From Pelagibacterium luteolum (GTDB lineage: Bacteria > Pseudomonadota > Alphaproteobacteria > Rhizobiales > Devosiaceae), in assembly GCF_900100665.1 (NCBI RefSeq), contig NZ_FNCS01000001.1, positions 479,119 through 543,118 on the forward strand: a stretch of 64,000 nucleotides of DNA, in the 5' to 3' direction. Under the pieces are notes generated by a model, which ran no database searches, had not been told where the DNA came from, and was given only the letters and a program-made list of their open reading frames with translations. Positions 55,819 through 64,000 of this stretch are shown piece by piece. Every line of letters begins with the position of its first letter. Positions within the stretch are counted from its first letter, which is position 1. Made by a program: the position numbers and the translations under genes.

Positions 55819-56535
55819 ATGGGCGAATTTTTGGATTTCCCGACCCTCATCGTCATCATCGTCGCGATCGTGGTTCTTCTGCGGCTGCGCTCGGTGCTGG
55901 GCACGCGGACCGGAAACGAACGTCCGCCCTCCCAGCGCTATGAATCCGTGTCGCGCACCCGCCCTGACAATGACGAAAACGTCGTCCAGATGCCCCGCCG
56001 GGGCCAGGTCGACAATGCCGAGGCCGAGCGCGCCCAGCGCAAGCTCGAAGCGGAGATCGAAAAATTCTCGGCTGGAAAGCCTGAAGTCGAGGCCGGATTG
56101 CGCGCTATTGCCGATGTCGATCCCGCGTTTTCGCCAAAACAATTTCTCGAAGGGGCGAAGGCCGCTTACGAGATGATCGTCACAGCTTACGCCGCCGGCG
56201 ACCGCAAGGCGCTCAAGGGCCTGCTCGACAAGGACGTCTATGACAGCTTCGATGCAGCGATCACCGAGCGCGAAGCGGCCGGGCATTCGACCGAATTTAC
56301 CTTCGTCGGCCTTTCCAACATCGAATATGTCGAAGCCGAGCTCGACAAGCGCAACGCGGTGGTAACGCTCAAGATCGACGCCGAAGTGGTTTCCATCACC
56401 AAGGACCGCGAAGGCGAAATCGTCGAGGGCACGCCCGGCCAGGTCGTGGCGATTGCCGACGAGTGGACCTTCATGCGCAACACCAAGTCGCGCGATCCCA
56501 ACTGGAAGCTCGTCGCCACCAACGATTTAGAATAA
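55819..56535 (+). CDS. Tim44-like (TimA) domain protein
   Basis: 238 aa. A short N-terminus (MGEFLDFPTL) runs into one membrane helix (about 9-25), then a charged linker, then the Tim44 domain (from about 95 to the end), with A-A-Y-E-M-I-V-T-A-Y-A-A-G-D and the terminal D-E-W-T-F-M-R-N. Tim44 anchors the import motor in mitochondria; bacterial homologues are membrane proteins of unclear function. I chose ATG 55819; the frame extends back to 55762 without family similarity. It is divergent from fxsA. Confidence 0.88.
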   Translation: MGEFLDFPTLIVIIVAIVVLLRLRSVLGTRTGNERPPSQRYESVSRTRPDNDENVVQMPRRGQVDNAEAERAQRKLEAEIEKFSAGKPEVEAGLRAIADVDPAFSPKQFLEGAKAAYEMIVTAYAAGDRKALKGLLDKDVYDSFDAAITEREAAGHSTEFTFVGLSNIEYVEAELDKRNAVVTLKIDAEVVSITKDREGEIVEGTPGQVVAIADEWTFMRNTKSRDPNWKLVATNDLE

Positions 56536-56558
56536 CACCCGGCTCCGGGGCTTTAGTC

Positions 56559-57170
56559 ATGGCGCGAAAACCGCCCGGCACGCGAAAACCAAAGAGCGGG
56601 CCGGTGCGCGACTGGCATTTGTGGAATGCCGTCGGCAAGACGGTCGACCCGCTTGCCAAGCGCAAGAGCGCCGATCCCAAGGCCGTGCTCGATGCGATCG
56701 TCGAGCCGGACGCGCCTCAGGATGCGCAAATGCGGCGCCCAGAGCCGTCCCGGTTTGCCAAACCCCCAATGCCCTCACGGCGTCCGATGATCGCGGCCTC
56801 AAAGGTCGCGGCGAGCGAAAAGCCCATCGAGCCCAATCTCAAGCGGCGCGTGGCCAGCGGGCGCGAGCCGATCGACGGCACGATCGATCTCCACGGCATG
56901 ACCCAGATGCAAGCCCAGATCGCGCTTGAAAATTTCGTTGCCGCGCGCGCGGCGCGGGGAGATCGGACGCTTCTGGTTATTACGGGCAAAGGGATCAAAA
57001 AGACCGGCTATCTCCAGCTCGAACGCAAGGGCGTGCTGCGAGACATGGTGCCGCTCTGGCTCAACGCGCCGCATCTCTCGCCTCTTGTGGCGGGGATCGA
57101 CCCGGCCCATCAGAGCCATGGCGGTGGCGGTGCGCTCTACGTTCGCCTCAAACGCCGGAGGGAAATGTGA
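56559..57170 (+). CDS. Smr-domain protein
   Basis: 203 aa. Basic N-terminal half of low conservation (R-K-P-P-G-T-R-K-P-K-S and W-x-L-W-N-A-V-G-K), then the Smr nuclease-like domain from about residue 115: T-I-D-L-H-G-M-T-Q and L-L-V-I-T-G-K-G-I-K. Smr domains nick or bind DNA/RNA. ATG 56559 is 24 bases after the Tim44 gene; the stop overlaps the HTH gene's GTG by 4 bases. Confidence 0.88.
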   Translation: MARKPPGTRKPKSGPVRDWHLWNAVGKTVDPLAKRKSADPKAVLDAIVEPDAPQDAQMRRPEPSRFAKPPMPSRRPMIAASKVAASEKPIEPNLKRRVASGREPIDGTIDLHGMTQMQAQIALENFVAARAARGDRTLLVITGKGIKKTGYLQLERKGVLRDMVPLWLNAPHLSPLVAGIDPAHQSHGGGGALYVRLKRRREM

Positions 57171-57538
57171 CCCCGCTTGGAGCGAAACTGCGCAGACTGC
57201 GCGCCGATCGCAATATTGCGCTGAAAGACATGGCCAAGGCGCTCAATGTTTCGAGCGCCTATCTCTCCGCCCTCGAGCACGGCAAGCGCGGCAAGCCGAC
57301 CTGGTTCATGATCCAGCGCATCATCGCCTATTTCAACGTCATCTGGGACGAGGCCGAGGAAATCCAACGGCTGGCCGAGGTGTCCGACCCCAAGATCACT
57401 ATCGACACCGCCGGCATGCCGCCCGAAGCGACCGAATTGACCAATGTTCTGGGTCGGGAAATTTCGAAACTTTCGCCCGAGGACCTCAAGGCAGTGCGCG
57501 ACGAGGTAATGCGGCGAGCGGTGCGCGCAAAACCTTGA
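57167..57538 (+). CDS. Cro/CI-type helix-turn-helix regulator
   Basis: 123 aa from GTG 57167. The N-terminal HTH reads L-G-A-K-L-R-R-L-R-A-D-R-N-I-A-L-K-D-M-A, then L-N-V-S-S-A-Y-L-S-A-L-E-H-G-K-R-G-K-P. The C-terminal half is a short helical domain with no known effector motif. It sits at the end of the Tim44-Smr run, a recurrent rhizobial neighbourhood. Targets are unknown. Confidence 0.85.
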   Translation: MTPLGAKLRRLRADRNIALKDMAKALNVSSAYLSALEHGKRGKPTWFMIQRIIAYFNVIWDEAEEIQRLAEVSDPKITIDTAGMPPEATELTNVLGREISKLSPEDLKAVRDEVMRRAVRAKP

Positions 57539-57610
57539 GCTTCCTTGCCTGCGCCACATTGTCGCGCGAGGCTATTGCCTTCGACACGTGCAGAAACGGG
57601 AGTGTTCGCC

Positions 57611-57997
57611 ATGTCGCCGTTGTCTCGCCTTCTGGCTCTTTTCGCCGCCCTGCCCTTGATGGTCGCCGTGCCGGCACTGGCCCATCACGGTTGGAGCTGG
57701 GCCAGTGAGGACTGGTTCGAACTCGAAGGCAGTTTGACCGATATCTATATCGGCCAGCCCCACCCCACATTAACGCTCAACGATGGGACCAACGACTGGA
57801 CTGTCGAGCTGGCGCCGGTCGATCGCACGCTGGCCTCGGGGTTCGATGAGGATGTCGTGGCCATCGGTGACACGGTGGTCGCGCACGGGCATCGGGCGCT
57901 CGATGAGGCCGATTATCGCATGAAGGCGGTGCGGCTGGTCGTCGGGGACGCGACATACGACGTCTATCCCGAATTTGCCGCCGAGCTCGACCAGTAG
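57611..57997 (+). CDS. DUF6152-like secreted protein
   Basis: 128 aa with a signal peptide ending V-P-A-L-A and a mature start H-H-G-W-S-W-A. The rest is a beta-rich domain containing L-E-G-S-L-T-D and P-H-P-T-L-T-L, resembling the small periplasmic DUF6152 family. The histidine pair at the mature N-terminus could bind metal. GGGAG lies about 10 bases before the ATG. The next gene starts 2 bases after the stop. Confidence 0.72.
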   Translation: MSPLSRLLALFAALPLMVAVPALAHHGWSWASEDWFELEGSLTDIYIGQPHPTLTLNDGTNDWTVELAPVDRTLASGFDEDVVAIGDTVVAHGHRALDEADYRMKAVRLVVGDATYDVYPEFAAELDQ

Positions 57998-57999
57998 GG

Positions 58000-58458
58000 A
58001 TGCTTGAGGCGATCGAGAGCCTGCCGCTGGCCATCTATCTGCGCCGCGATCTTTTCGCCTATCCGATCGTCAACGCGCTGCACATCCTGTCGCTGGGGAT
58101 GCTGGTGACTAGCGCCGTGCTCATGGATGCGCGGGTACTTGGGGCTGGACGCGCGGTACCGCTCGATGCGGCGATCGGGGTTTTGCGGCCAGTGGCCATT
58201 GCGGCGCTTGCCGTGGCACTGGTGACGGGTGCGCTGCTGTTTTCGGTCCGACCCGGCGAATATGCCGGCAATCCTGTGTTTCTGACCAAGCTGGGGCTGA
58301 TCGGGCTGGCGCTGGCCAATGCTGGGTTTTTCGTGTTTGGGCGCCGGCATCTTTGGCCCGAAAGCGCGGTGACGCGGGTCTCGGCGACGGTCTCGATCCT
58401 ATTGTGGATCTCGGTGTTGTTTGCTGGCCGGGCCATCGCGTTCTTCGGGGGGAGTTAG
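58000..58458 (+). CDS. small integral membrane protein (DUF6644/DUF2214-like)
   Basis: 152 aa with four hydrophobic segments. The pattern A-I-Y-L-R-R-D-L-F-A-Y-P-I-V-N-A-L-H-I-L, followed by S-A-V-L-M-D-A-R-V-L-G, resembles the DUF6644 membrane family, where the H in A-L-H-I-L is conserved. Function unknown. Starting 2 bases after the DUF6152-like stop, the two genes form an obvious pair. Confidence 0.72.
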   Translation: MLEAIESLPLAIYLRRDLFAYPIVNALHILSLGMLVTSAVLMDARVLGAGRAVPLDAAIGVLRPVAIAALAVALVTGALLFSVRPGEYAGNPVFLTKLGLIGLALANAGFFVFGRRHLWPESAVTRVSATVSILLWISVLFAGRAIAFFGGS

Positions 58459-58477
58459 ACTCTAGTCGGCACGCAGC

Positions 58478-58571
58478 ATACTGGGCGCCGGGTCTTCGCC
58501 CGGGGTGACAGTGGGGGTAAGCAGGCTGCGAAAACCCCCAGCCGTCGTCCCGGCTTTGAGCCGGGATCCAG
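58478..58571. repeat. tandem REP-like palindromes after the DUF6644-like gene
   Basis: Two short palindromic units lie in the 129-base gap before hslU. One has a CGGGTCTTCGCCCGG core with GGTGACAG. The other (58544-58571) is GTCGTCCCGG-CTTTGAG-CCGGGATCCAG. The second is a form I recognise as widespread in alphaproteobacterial intergenic DNA. They may also act as terminators. Confidence 0.6.
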
Positions 58572-58587
58572 TTTTCGGAGGCTGTGT

Positions 58588-59898
58588 TTACAGCACGTAG
58601 CGGCTCAAATCGGCGTCGCCGGCCATCTTCCCGACGGTGTTCCTGACCATCTCGCCGTCGATGGTGACCGCGGTGCCGGATTTATCGGATGCGGTGAACG
58701 AGATGTCCTCGACGAGTCGTTCCAGCACCGTCTGCAGGCGGCGGGCGCCGATGTTTTCGACAGTCGAGTTGACAGAAACCGACACGTCGGCCACCGCCTC
58801 GATGGCGTCGTCGGTGAAATCGAGCGTGACGCCTTCGGTTCCCATCAGGGCCACATACTGCCGGATCAGCGAATATTCGGTGTCCGTGAGGATTTTGATG
58901 AAATCCTCGCGCGTCAGAGCTTTCAGTTCCACCCGGATCGGAAGGCGGCCCTGGAGTTCGGGCAAAAGGTCCGATGGCTTTGAGACGTGGAAGGCGCCCG
59001 AGGCAATGAACAGGATATGGTCGGTGTTGACCGGGCCGTATTTGGTCGAGACCGTCGTGCCTTCGATCAAAGGCAGCAAATCGCGCTGCACGCCTTCGCG
59101 CGACGGACCGCCGGTGACCCCGCCTTCCTTGGCCGCGACCTTGTCGATCTCATCGATAAAGACGATGCCGTGGTTTTCGACGAGTTCGATGGCCTCGGTG
59201 TTGATCTTGTCCTGATCGAGCAGCTTGTCGGCTTCCTGGTTGATGAGGATTTCGTAGCTGTCTTTGACCTTGACGGTACGCTTCTGGGTCTTGCCGCCGA
59301 ACGCCTTGCCGAACATGTCGGAGAGATTGATCATCCCCATCGAGCCACCCGGCATGCCGGGCATATCGAACATCGGCATGCCGGAGTTCGCCGGCACTTC
59401 GATCTCGATTTCCTTGTCGTCGAGTTCGTTGTCGCGGAGCTTTTTCCTGAACGCATCGCGCGTCGATGGCGTGGCCGACTGCCCGACCAGCGCGTCGATG
59501 ACGCGCTCCTCGGCGGCCAGATGGGCCTTGGCCTTGACCTCGGCGCGCTTTTTTTCCTTCAGGATCACGATGCCGGCTTCGACAAGATCGCGGATCATCT
59601 GCTCGACGTCGCGGCCGACATAGCCCACTTCGGTAAATTTCGTGGCTTCGACCTTGACGAAGGGCGCCTGCGCCAGCCGGGCCAGGCGGCGGGAAATCTC
59701 GGTCTTGCCAACACCGGTCGGCCCGATCATCAAGATGTTTTTGGGGCTGACCTCGCGCCGGATGTCCTCGGGCAATTGCTGGCGGCGCCAGCGGTTGCGG
59801 AGTGCGATGGCGACGGCGCGCTTGGCTTCAGCCTGACCAATGATGTAGCGGTCCAGCTCGGAAACGATCTCGCGGGGGGAAAAACTTCTATCGGTCAT
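58588..59898 (-). CDS. hslU: ATP-dependent protease ATPase subunit HslU
   Basis: Unfoldase of the HslUV protease. 436 aa. Walker A G-P-T-G-V-G-K-T at residues 59-66; Walker [10 protein letters not shown]; the I domain sits between about 110 and 240; the GYVG-type pore loop appears as [10 protein letters not shown]. The C-terminus ends L-S-R-Y-V-L, which inserts into HslV. The ATG directly follows the GNAT stop (TAAATG). Confidence 0.97.
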   Translation of the reverse strand: MTDRSFSPREIVSELDRYIIGQAEAKRAVAIALRNRWRRQQLPEDIRREVSPKNILMIGPTGVGKTEISRRLARLAQAPFVKVEATKFTEVGYVGRDVEQMIRDLVEAGIVILKEKKRAEVKAKAHLAAEERVIDALVGQSATPSTRDAFRKKLRDNELDDKEIEIEVPANSGMPMFDMPGMPGGSMGMINLSDMFGKAFGGKTQKRTVKVKDSYEILINQEADKLLDQDKINTEAIELVENHGIVFIDEIDKVAAKEGGVTGGPSREGVQRDLLPLIEGTTVSTKYGPVNTDHILFIASGAFHVSKPSDLLPELQGRLPIRVELKALTREDFIKILTDTEYSLIRQYVALMGTEGVTLDFTDDAIEAVADVSVSVNSTVENIGARRLQTVLERLVEDISFTASDKSGTAVTIDGEMVRNTVGKMAGDADLSRYVL

Positions 59899-60408
59899 TT
59901 ACCTGTCTTCTTTGTCCAGAAAGAGCACCATCAGATGCTCGTCGATGTCTTCATCGCCAATATGGAGGGCGCGCGGTTCGGTGCCGTAGGTGCAAAACCC
60001 CAGGCGCTTGTAGAGATGGATCGCGGCGACGTTATAGGCGCCGACTCCAAGGTGAAGCTGGCGCAGGTTCTGCGCCTTTGCATCCTCGACCAGTGCCGAA
60101 AGCACACTACGCCCGATGCCCTGCCCACGATGGGATTTGGCAACGATCATGCCCCAGACATGGCCGCGATGGGCCATCGAGGCGTGGCGCGGCACGAAAT
60201 AGCCGACCGATCCGACAAGAGTGTCGCCGTCAAAGGCCCCCACCATGCGATTAGCATCAAGGGTCTTGCGGTGGTCGGTGACCGTCAGCTTGGCTTCGGC
60301 AGCGTAATCGGACGCAAAAGCCCGTGCATCCGCCTTGAGCCCGGCCAGTCGAAGCTGGCCATAAGCCTCTGCGTCGTCGGGGGTCAGTGGGCGGATCGAA
60401 AGGCTCAA
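59899..60408 (-). CDS. GNAT-family N-acetyltransferase between hslV and hslU
   Basis: 169 aa. The acetyl-CoA motif is S-H-R-G-Q-G-I-G-R, and the N-I-x-A-x-x-L-Y-x-x-x-G-F block appears as [14 protein letters not shown]. The ATG overlaps the hslV stop by 4 bases and its stop abuts hslU, so the three are translated as one unit. Substrate unknown; the position suggests a link with protein quality control but does not prove it. Confidence 0.88.
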   Translation of the reverse strand: MSLSIRPLTPDDAEAYGQLRLAGLKADARAFASDYAAEAKLTVTDHRKTLDANRMVGAFDGDTLVGSVGYFVPRHASMAHRGHVWGMIVAKSHRGQGIGRSVLSALVEDAKAQNLRQLHLGVGAYNVAAIHLYKRLGFCTYGTEPRALHIGDEDIDEHLMVLFLDKEDR

Positions 60409-60932
60409 GAGCTCGTCTCGAGCGTCTCGACCGCTACATCGGCATTGGTGTAAACGCAGATGTCGGCTGCGATCGCCATGGCTTTTCGCGAGATGTCCTC
60501 GGCCGACTTATCGCTGTCGGCAAGGGCGCGAGCCGCGGCAAGCGCATAATTGCCGCCCGACCCGATGGCGGCGATGCCGTCTTCGGGGCTGAGCACATCG
60601 CCGGTGCCCGTGAGAATCAGCGTGTCGGATTTATCGACGACGATCATCATGGCTTCGAGGCGGCGCAGATAGCGGTCGGTGCGCCAATCCTTGGCCAGTT
60701 CCACGCAGGCGCGCATCAACTGTCCGGGATATTGTTCGAGCTTGGCTTCGAGGCGTTCCGACAGCGTGAAAGCGTCGGCGGTGGCGCCGGCAAATCCGGC
60801 GATCACCGAGCCTCCGGCCAGGCGGCGGACCTTTTTGGCCGAGTGCTTCATGACCGTCTGACCGAGCGAAACCTGTCCGTCACCGGCCACAACGACCTGA
60901 TTACCTTTGCGCACTGAAACGATTGTTGTCAT
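60405..60932 (-). CDS. hslV: ATP-dependent protease peptidase subunit HslV
   Basis: Threonine protease of HslUV. 175 aa. The start must leave T2 (M-T-T-I-V-S-V) as the N-terminal nucleophile, which fixes the ATG at 60932; a TTG three codons earlier is wrong for this reason. [13 protein letters not shown] and the G-S-G-G-N-Y-A block are intact. It is divergent from hisB. Confidence 0.97.
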   Translation of the reverse strand: MTTIVSVRKGNQVVVAGDGQVSLGQTVMKHSAKKVRRLAGGSVIAGFAGATADAFTLSERLEAKLEQYPGQLMRACVELAKDWRTDRYLRRLEAMMIVVDKSDTLILTGTGDVLSPEDGIAAIGSGGNYALAAARALADSDKSAEDISRKAMAIAADICVYTNADVAVETLETSS

Positions 60933-61101
60933 GGAGACCAAATGCCTTTGCTAACAAAACGCGTTGGCCTTTATTTAGGATTGCGCGCGCTAAATGCAAT
61001 GCGATGAGCCGGAGGGCGGGCTTTCCCCCTGCCCTGCAAGCTGTTAGAGCAATCGCGAAATTTCCCATTGGCAGAAAATGGGCAGGCAAGAGGGCCGGGA
61101 C

Positions 61102-61689
61102 ATGCGCAAGGCAACGCTCGATCGCAAGACCAACGAAACCGAGATCGTCGTCACACTCGATCTCGACGGCACGGGCGCGCGCGACATCGCGACCGGGGTC
61201 GGCTTTTTCGATCACATGCTCGACCAGTTGTCCCGCCACTCCCTGATCGACATGACGATCAAGGCCAAGGGCGATCTTCATATCGATGATCACCACACTG
61301 TCGAGGATGTGGGCATCGCCATCGGCCAGGCGATCAGGACCGCCCTGGGCGACAAGACAGGCATTGTGCGCTATGGCGCCAGCGATCTCGTCATGGACGG
61401 CACAAAATCGTCGGTGGCGCTCGATGTTTCGGGCCGGGCGTTTCTTGTCTGGCGCGTAGCGTTCACGGCACCCAAGATCGGGACGTTCGACACCGAACTG
61501 GTGCGCGAATTCTTCCAGGCCATCGCGATCAATGCCGGCATTACGCTGCACGCCGAAAACCATTATGGCGACAACAATCACCATGTTGCCGAGAGCCTGT
61601 TCAAGGCTTTGGCGCGGGCGCTGCGGCAGGCCATCGAAATCGATGCCCGCGCCAGCGACAAGGTGCCCTCGACCAAGGGCGTTCTCTAA
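61102..61689 (+). CDS. hisB: imidazoleglycerol-phosphate dehydratase
   Basis: Sixth step of histidine synthesis. 195 aa, single-function form without the phosphatase domain. Metal-binding [10 protein letters not shown] and D-D-H-H-T-V-E-D, then the second histidine pair [15 protein letters not shown] 61102 gives the usual length; an ATG at 61078 adds eight unconserved residues. First gene of the his run. Confidence 0.97.
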   Translation: MRKATLDRKTNETEIVVTLDLDGTGARDIATGVGFFDHMLDQLSRHSLIDMTIKAKGDLHIDDHHTVEDVGIAIGQAIRTALGDKTGIVRYGASDLVMDGTKSSVALDVSGRAFLVWRVAFTAPKIGTFDTELVREFFQAIAINAGITLHAENHYGDNNHHVAESLFKALARALRQAIEIDARASDKVPSTKGVL

Positions 61690-61730
61690 CCCATAAGGGG
61701 GCAATAAGCCCTCGGCGGGATGTTTCGATC

Positions 61731-62099
61731 ATGAGCCTTTATACAATTTATGCCAAGCCGGAGGCCGGACCCGACGCCATTGCGGTTCTCGGCGACCGGT
61801 TTTCCTGGTTCGCTTTCCTTGTGACACCGCTATGGGCGCTGCTCCGTGGCGCGGTCGCGTTCTTTTGCCTCTGGGCGGTCATAGCGATCGGCCTTTATCG
61901 TCTGGCGCCCCATATCGGAGACGACGCGGCCATCGTCCTCTATCTGGTCTTTGCGCTGTGGGCGGGCTATGCCGCGCCACAGATTGCCGGGCGCGTCCTG
62001 CGTCGGCGCGACTGGATTACGAGCGGCGAGCTGGTTGCGCCCGATACCGAAACCGCCGAGCGCCTGTGGCTGGAGCGAACCTATGGAGCCCGGCCATGA
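61731..62099 (+). CDS. DUF2628-family membrane protein in the his operon
   Basis: 122 aa, two to three membrane helices flanked by short termini. The DUF2628 pattern starts S-L-Y-T-I-Y, then F-x-x-x-P-L-W-A-L-x-R. Rhizobial his operons commonly carry this gene between hisB and hisH (from memory). Coupled to hisH by a 4-base overlap. Function unknown. Confidence 0.8.
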   Translation: MSLYTIYAKPEAGPDAIAVLGDRFSWFAFLVTPLWALLRGAVAFFCLWAVIAIGLYRLAPHIGDDAAIVLYLVFALWAGYAAPQIAGRVLRRRDWITSGELVAPDTETAERLWLERTYGARP

Positions 62100-62746
62100 C
62101 CCAGACCGTCGCGATCATCGATTACGGCGCCGGCAATCTCAAATCGGCGGAAAAAGCCTTTTTGCGCGCCGCGCAGGAGACTGACACGAAGGTGCTGGTC
62201 AGTGCTGACGCCGAAGCCGTGCGCCTGGCCGATCGGATCGTCTTGCCCGGCGTGGGTGCCTTTGCCGATTGCATGGCAGGGCTCGACGCCGTCGCGGGCA
62301 TGCATGAGGTCCTGAACGAAAAAGTCATCGAGGGTGGGACCCCGTTTTTCGGCATCTGCGTCGGCATGCAATTGCTGGCCAGCGTCGGGCGCGAAAAAGT
62401 CGAAACGCTGGGGCTGGGCTGGATCGACGGAGCGATTGAAAAGATCGTGCCGAGCGATGCGACGCTCAAAGTGCCACATATGGGCTGGAACACGCTCGAT
62501 ATCGCAAAGCCGCATGCCCTCCTCGATGGGATTGAGACGGGCGAAGATGGGCTGCACGCCTATTTCGTGCACTCCTATCACATGCGGGTCGAACACCCCG
62601 GCGACGTGATCGCCACCGCCGATTATGGCGGACCGATCACCGCGATCGTCGGGCGTGACAATATCTTCGGCACCCAGTTCCACCCTGAAAAGAGCCAGAC
62701 GCTCGGCCTGGCCCTGATTTCCAACTTTTTGAAGTGGCGTCCATGA
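62096..62746 (+). CDS. hisH: imidazole glycerol phosphate synthase glutaminase subunit
   Basis: Glutamine amidotransferase that feeds ammonia to HisF. 216 aa. The nucleophile is C88 in F-G-I-C-V-G-M-Q; the H-E pair is in Q-F-H-P-E-K-S-Q. It starts D-Y-G-A-G-N-L-K, as in other HisH. The stop overlaps the hisA ATG by 4 bases. Confidence 0.97.
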   Translation: MTQTVAIIDYGAGNLKSAEKAFLRAAQETDTKVLVSADAEAVRLADRIVLPGVGAFADCMAGLDAVAGMHEVLNEKVIEGGTPFFGICVGMQLLASVGREKVETLGLGWIDGAIEKIVPSDATLKVPHMGWNTLDIAKPHALLDGIETGEDGLHAYFVHSYHMRVEHPGDVIATADYGGPITAIVGRDNIFGTQFHPEKSQTLGLALISNFLKWRP

Positions 62747-63474
62747 TCCTTTTCCCAGCCATCGACCTCAAGGACGGCCAATGCGTCAGGCTCAAGCTTG
62801 GCGACATGGAGCAGGCAACTGTCTTTAACGACGACCCGGCAGCGCAGGCCAAGAGTTTTGAGGCTCAGGGGTTCGAATATCTCCACGTCGTCGATCTCAA
62901 TGGCGCCTTTGCCGGCGAGAGCGTCAATGGCGCGGCGGTAGATGCGATCTTGAAGGCCGTGGATTTCCCCGTGCAGCTCGGCGGCGGTATCCGCACGCTG
63001 GCCCATATCGAAAGCTGGCTCGACAAAGGTCTGGCGAGGGTGATCCTCGGAACTGTCGCCGTGCGCGATCCCGCGCTGGTCAAGGCCGCCTGCAAGGCGT
63101 TTCCCGGGCAGGTGGCGGTTGGGATCGACGCGCGCGGCGGCAAGGTGGCGGTGGAAGGTTGGGCCGAAACGTCCGAGCTGACCGCAATCGAATTGGCGCA
63201 GCGCTTCGAGGGCGCCGGCGTTGCGGCGATCATCTATACCGATATCGATCGCGATGGTGTCCTGAAGGGCATCAATTGGCCCTCGACGCTGGAACTGGCC
63301 AACGCGACGACAATTCCAGTCATTGCCTCAGGTGGACTGGCCGGCATCGAGGACGTACGGCGCATGATCGAGCCGGATGCGAAAATCCTCGAAGGCGCGA
63401 TTTCGGGCCGCGCCTTGTACGACGGGCGTATTGATTCACGTGAAGCACTGGCGCTTTTGAGGGCCGCGGCGTGA
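62743..63474 (+). CDS. hisA: ProFAR isomerase (HisA)
   Basis: Amadori isomerase on a (beta/alpha)8 barrel. 243 aa. Catalytic D8 in P-A-I-D-L-K-D-G and the opposing D in I-Y-T-D-I-D-R-D-G; phosphate loops L-G-G-G-I-R-T and A-S-G-G-L-A-G. I chose ATG 62743; an in-frame GTG three codons earlier lies inside hisH. Confidence 0.97.
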   Translation: MILFPAIDLKDGQCVRLKLGDMEQATVFNDDPAAQAKSFEAQGFEYLHVVDLNGAFAGESVNGAAVDAILKAVDFPVQLGGGIRTLAHIESWLDKGLARVILGTVAVRDPALVKAACKAFPGQVAVGIDARGGKVAVEGWAETSELTAIELAQRFEGAGVAAIIYTDIDRDGVLKGINWPSTLELANATTIPVIASGGLAGIEDVRRMIEPDAKILEGAISGRALYDGRIDSREALALLRAAA

Positions 63475-63812
63475 GCACGGTGCGTGGCCGGCCCTTTCCC
63501 TGGCTGCCCTATGCCATAACGCTGGTGCTCATCATCCTCTTTGCGGTGTTTCCGATCCTTTCGGTTTGGATCGTCTATCTCATCGCCGATCCAAATGGCT
63601 GCCGCGTGGATGAGGCGGGTGTGTACCCATGCATCGTCAACGGCACCGACATCGGGGGTCTATTGGCCTTCATGGGCGTATTGGGCTGGCTGATGCTGGC
63701 CACAGTGCCCATGGGCGGAACGGCGCTGCTGTTCTGGGGGATTGCGCTTTTGAGCCATATTATCTATCGCCGCTACAAAGCCGACCGCGACCGCATGCGC
63801 GATCCGCAATGA
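63471..63812 (+). CDS. small hypothetical membrane protein in the his operon
   Basis: 113 aa starting at GTG 63471, overlapping the hisA stop. Two hydrophobic spans (about 14-38 and 61-96) with a short cysteine-containing loop ([14 protein letters not shown]) that could form a disulfide outside, and a basic cytoplasmic tail ([10 protein letters not shown]). I recognise no family. Its place between hisA and hisF may be specific to this lineage. Confidence 0.75.
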   Translation: MSTVRGRPFPWLPYAITLVLIILFAVFPILSVWIVYLIADPNGCRVDEAGVYPCIVNGTDIGGLLAFMGVLGWLMLATVPMGGTALLFWGIALLSHIIYRRYKADRDRMRDPQ

Positions 63813-63831
63813 GAAACGGAGGGGTCCAGTC

Positions 63832-64000
63832 ATGACCCTCAAGGCCCGCATTATTCCCTGTTTGGACGTTAAGGACGGTCGCGTCGTCAAGGGCGTCAAT
63901 TTCGTCGATCTGCGCGATGCTGGCGATCCAGTCGAGGCGGCGATTGCCTATGACGCGGCGGGAGCGGACGAATTGTGCTTTCTCGACATCGCCGCCAGCC
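63832..64000 (+). CDS. hisF: imidazole glycerol phosphate synthase cyclase subunit, N-terminal part (cut by window edge)
   Basis: Fifth his-operon enzyme, cyclising PRFAR to IGP and AICAR. Only 56 residues are visible: [19 protein letters not shown], with the catalytic D of P-C-L-D, then [18 protein letters not shown] lies about 8 bases before the ATG. The frame is open at the right edge. Confidence 0.96.
   Translation, partial: MTLKARIIPCLDVKDGRVVKGVNFVDLRDAGDPVEAAIAYDAAGADELCFLDIAAS

Noticed and set aside
58987-60453. A 488-codon open frame on the plus strand opposite hslU and its GNAT neighbour
   Set aside because: It runs antisense to two well-conserved genes and has a biased composition. 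Long antisense frames are expected in GC-rich coding DNA.
1-64000. Mobile elements, prophage, CRISPR arrays, toxin-antitoxin or defence islands
   Set aside because: No transposase, integrase, repeat-spacer array or defence gene was seen; gene content and order are those of a conserved core region.

Overview
The window is a stretch of chromosome from an alphaproteobacterium of the order Hyphomicrobiales (Rhizobiales). A Devosia/Pelagibacterium-like member is my inference from protein wording and gene order; it is not proven. It is GC-rich and densely coded, with many 4-base stop/start overlaps. I see no insertion sequence, prophage, integrase or CRISPR array. Nearly every gene is core housekeeping. 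The strongest structural signal is the chromosome replication and partition centre.

Layout. 0-9.1 kb is a mixed, mostly minus-strand stretch: GNAT fragment, rlmN, two IalB-family secreted proteins, thpR, a Bax-inhibitor-1 protein, DUF2794, an intergenic structured RNA candidate (about 4972-5142), DUF1223, selO, and an ECF sigma/anti-sigma pair behind a small secreted protein. 9.2-13.5 kb is the minus-strand ffh-rpsP-rimM-trmD-rplS translation operon with a near-consensus promoter, followed by a cytosolic chemoreceptor. 15-19.2 kb (+) holds dapF-mtaB-ftsY-yciB, and 19.2-22 kb (-) holds ccmABCDG for haem export and cytochrome c maturation. Then come acnA, a TSUP permease, tRNA-Gly(GCC), a YbbN-type thioredoxin, a Lon-N-domain protein, a Trm112-like protein and a UbiH-family oxygenase. 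29.7-31.5 kb is glnK-amtB, followed by a long inverted repeat and a terminator. 31.7-36 kb is ftsK, lolA, xthA. 36-38 kb (-) is a cNMP-domain protein, a CenR-like response regulator and a PLP-homeostasis protein. 38-42.3 kb (+) is leuS-lptE-holA.

42.4-51.1 kb (-) is the classic origin-flanking set mnmE, mnmG, rsmG, parA, parB, with rho, hemJ and hemE nearest the origin. Five parS or parS-like palindromes lie here: three in tandem between mnmE and mnmG, one inside rsmG and one after parB. The 465-bp hemE/maf gap (51149-51613) has an AT-rich patch, several DnaA-box matches, CtrA-type boxes and two GANTC sites, so I call it oriC. Genes diverge from it: minus-strand genes to the left, plus-strand genes to the right.

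To the right of oriC are maf-aroE-coaE-dnaQ (+), secB and fxsA (-), a Tim44-like protein, an Smr protein, an HTH regulator and a DUF6152/DUF6644-type pair (+), hslV-GNAT-hslU (-), and the histidine operon hisB-DUF2628-hisH-hisA-small membrane protein-hisF (+). hisF runs off the right edge.
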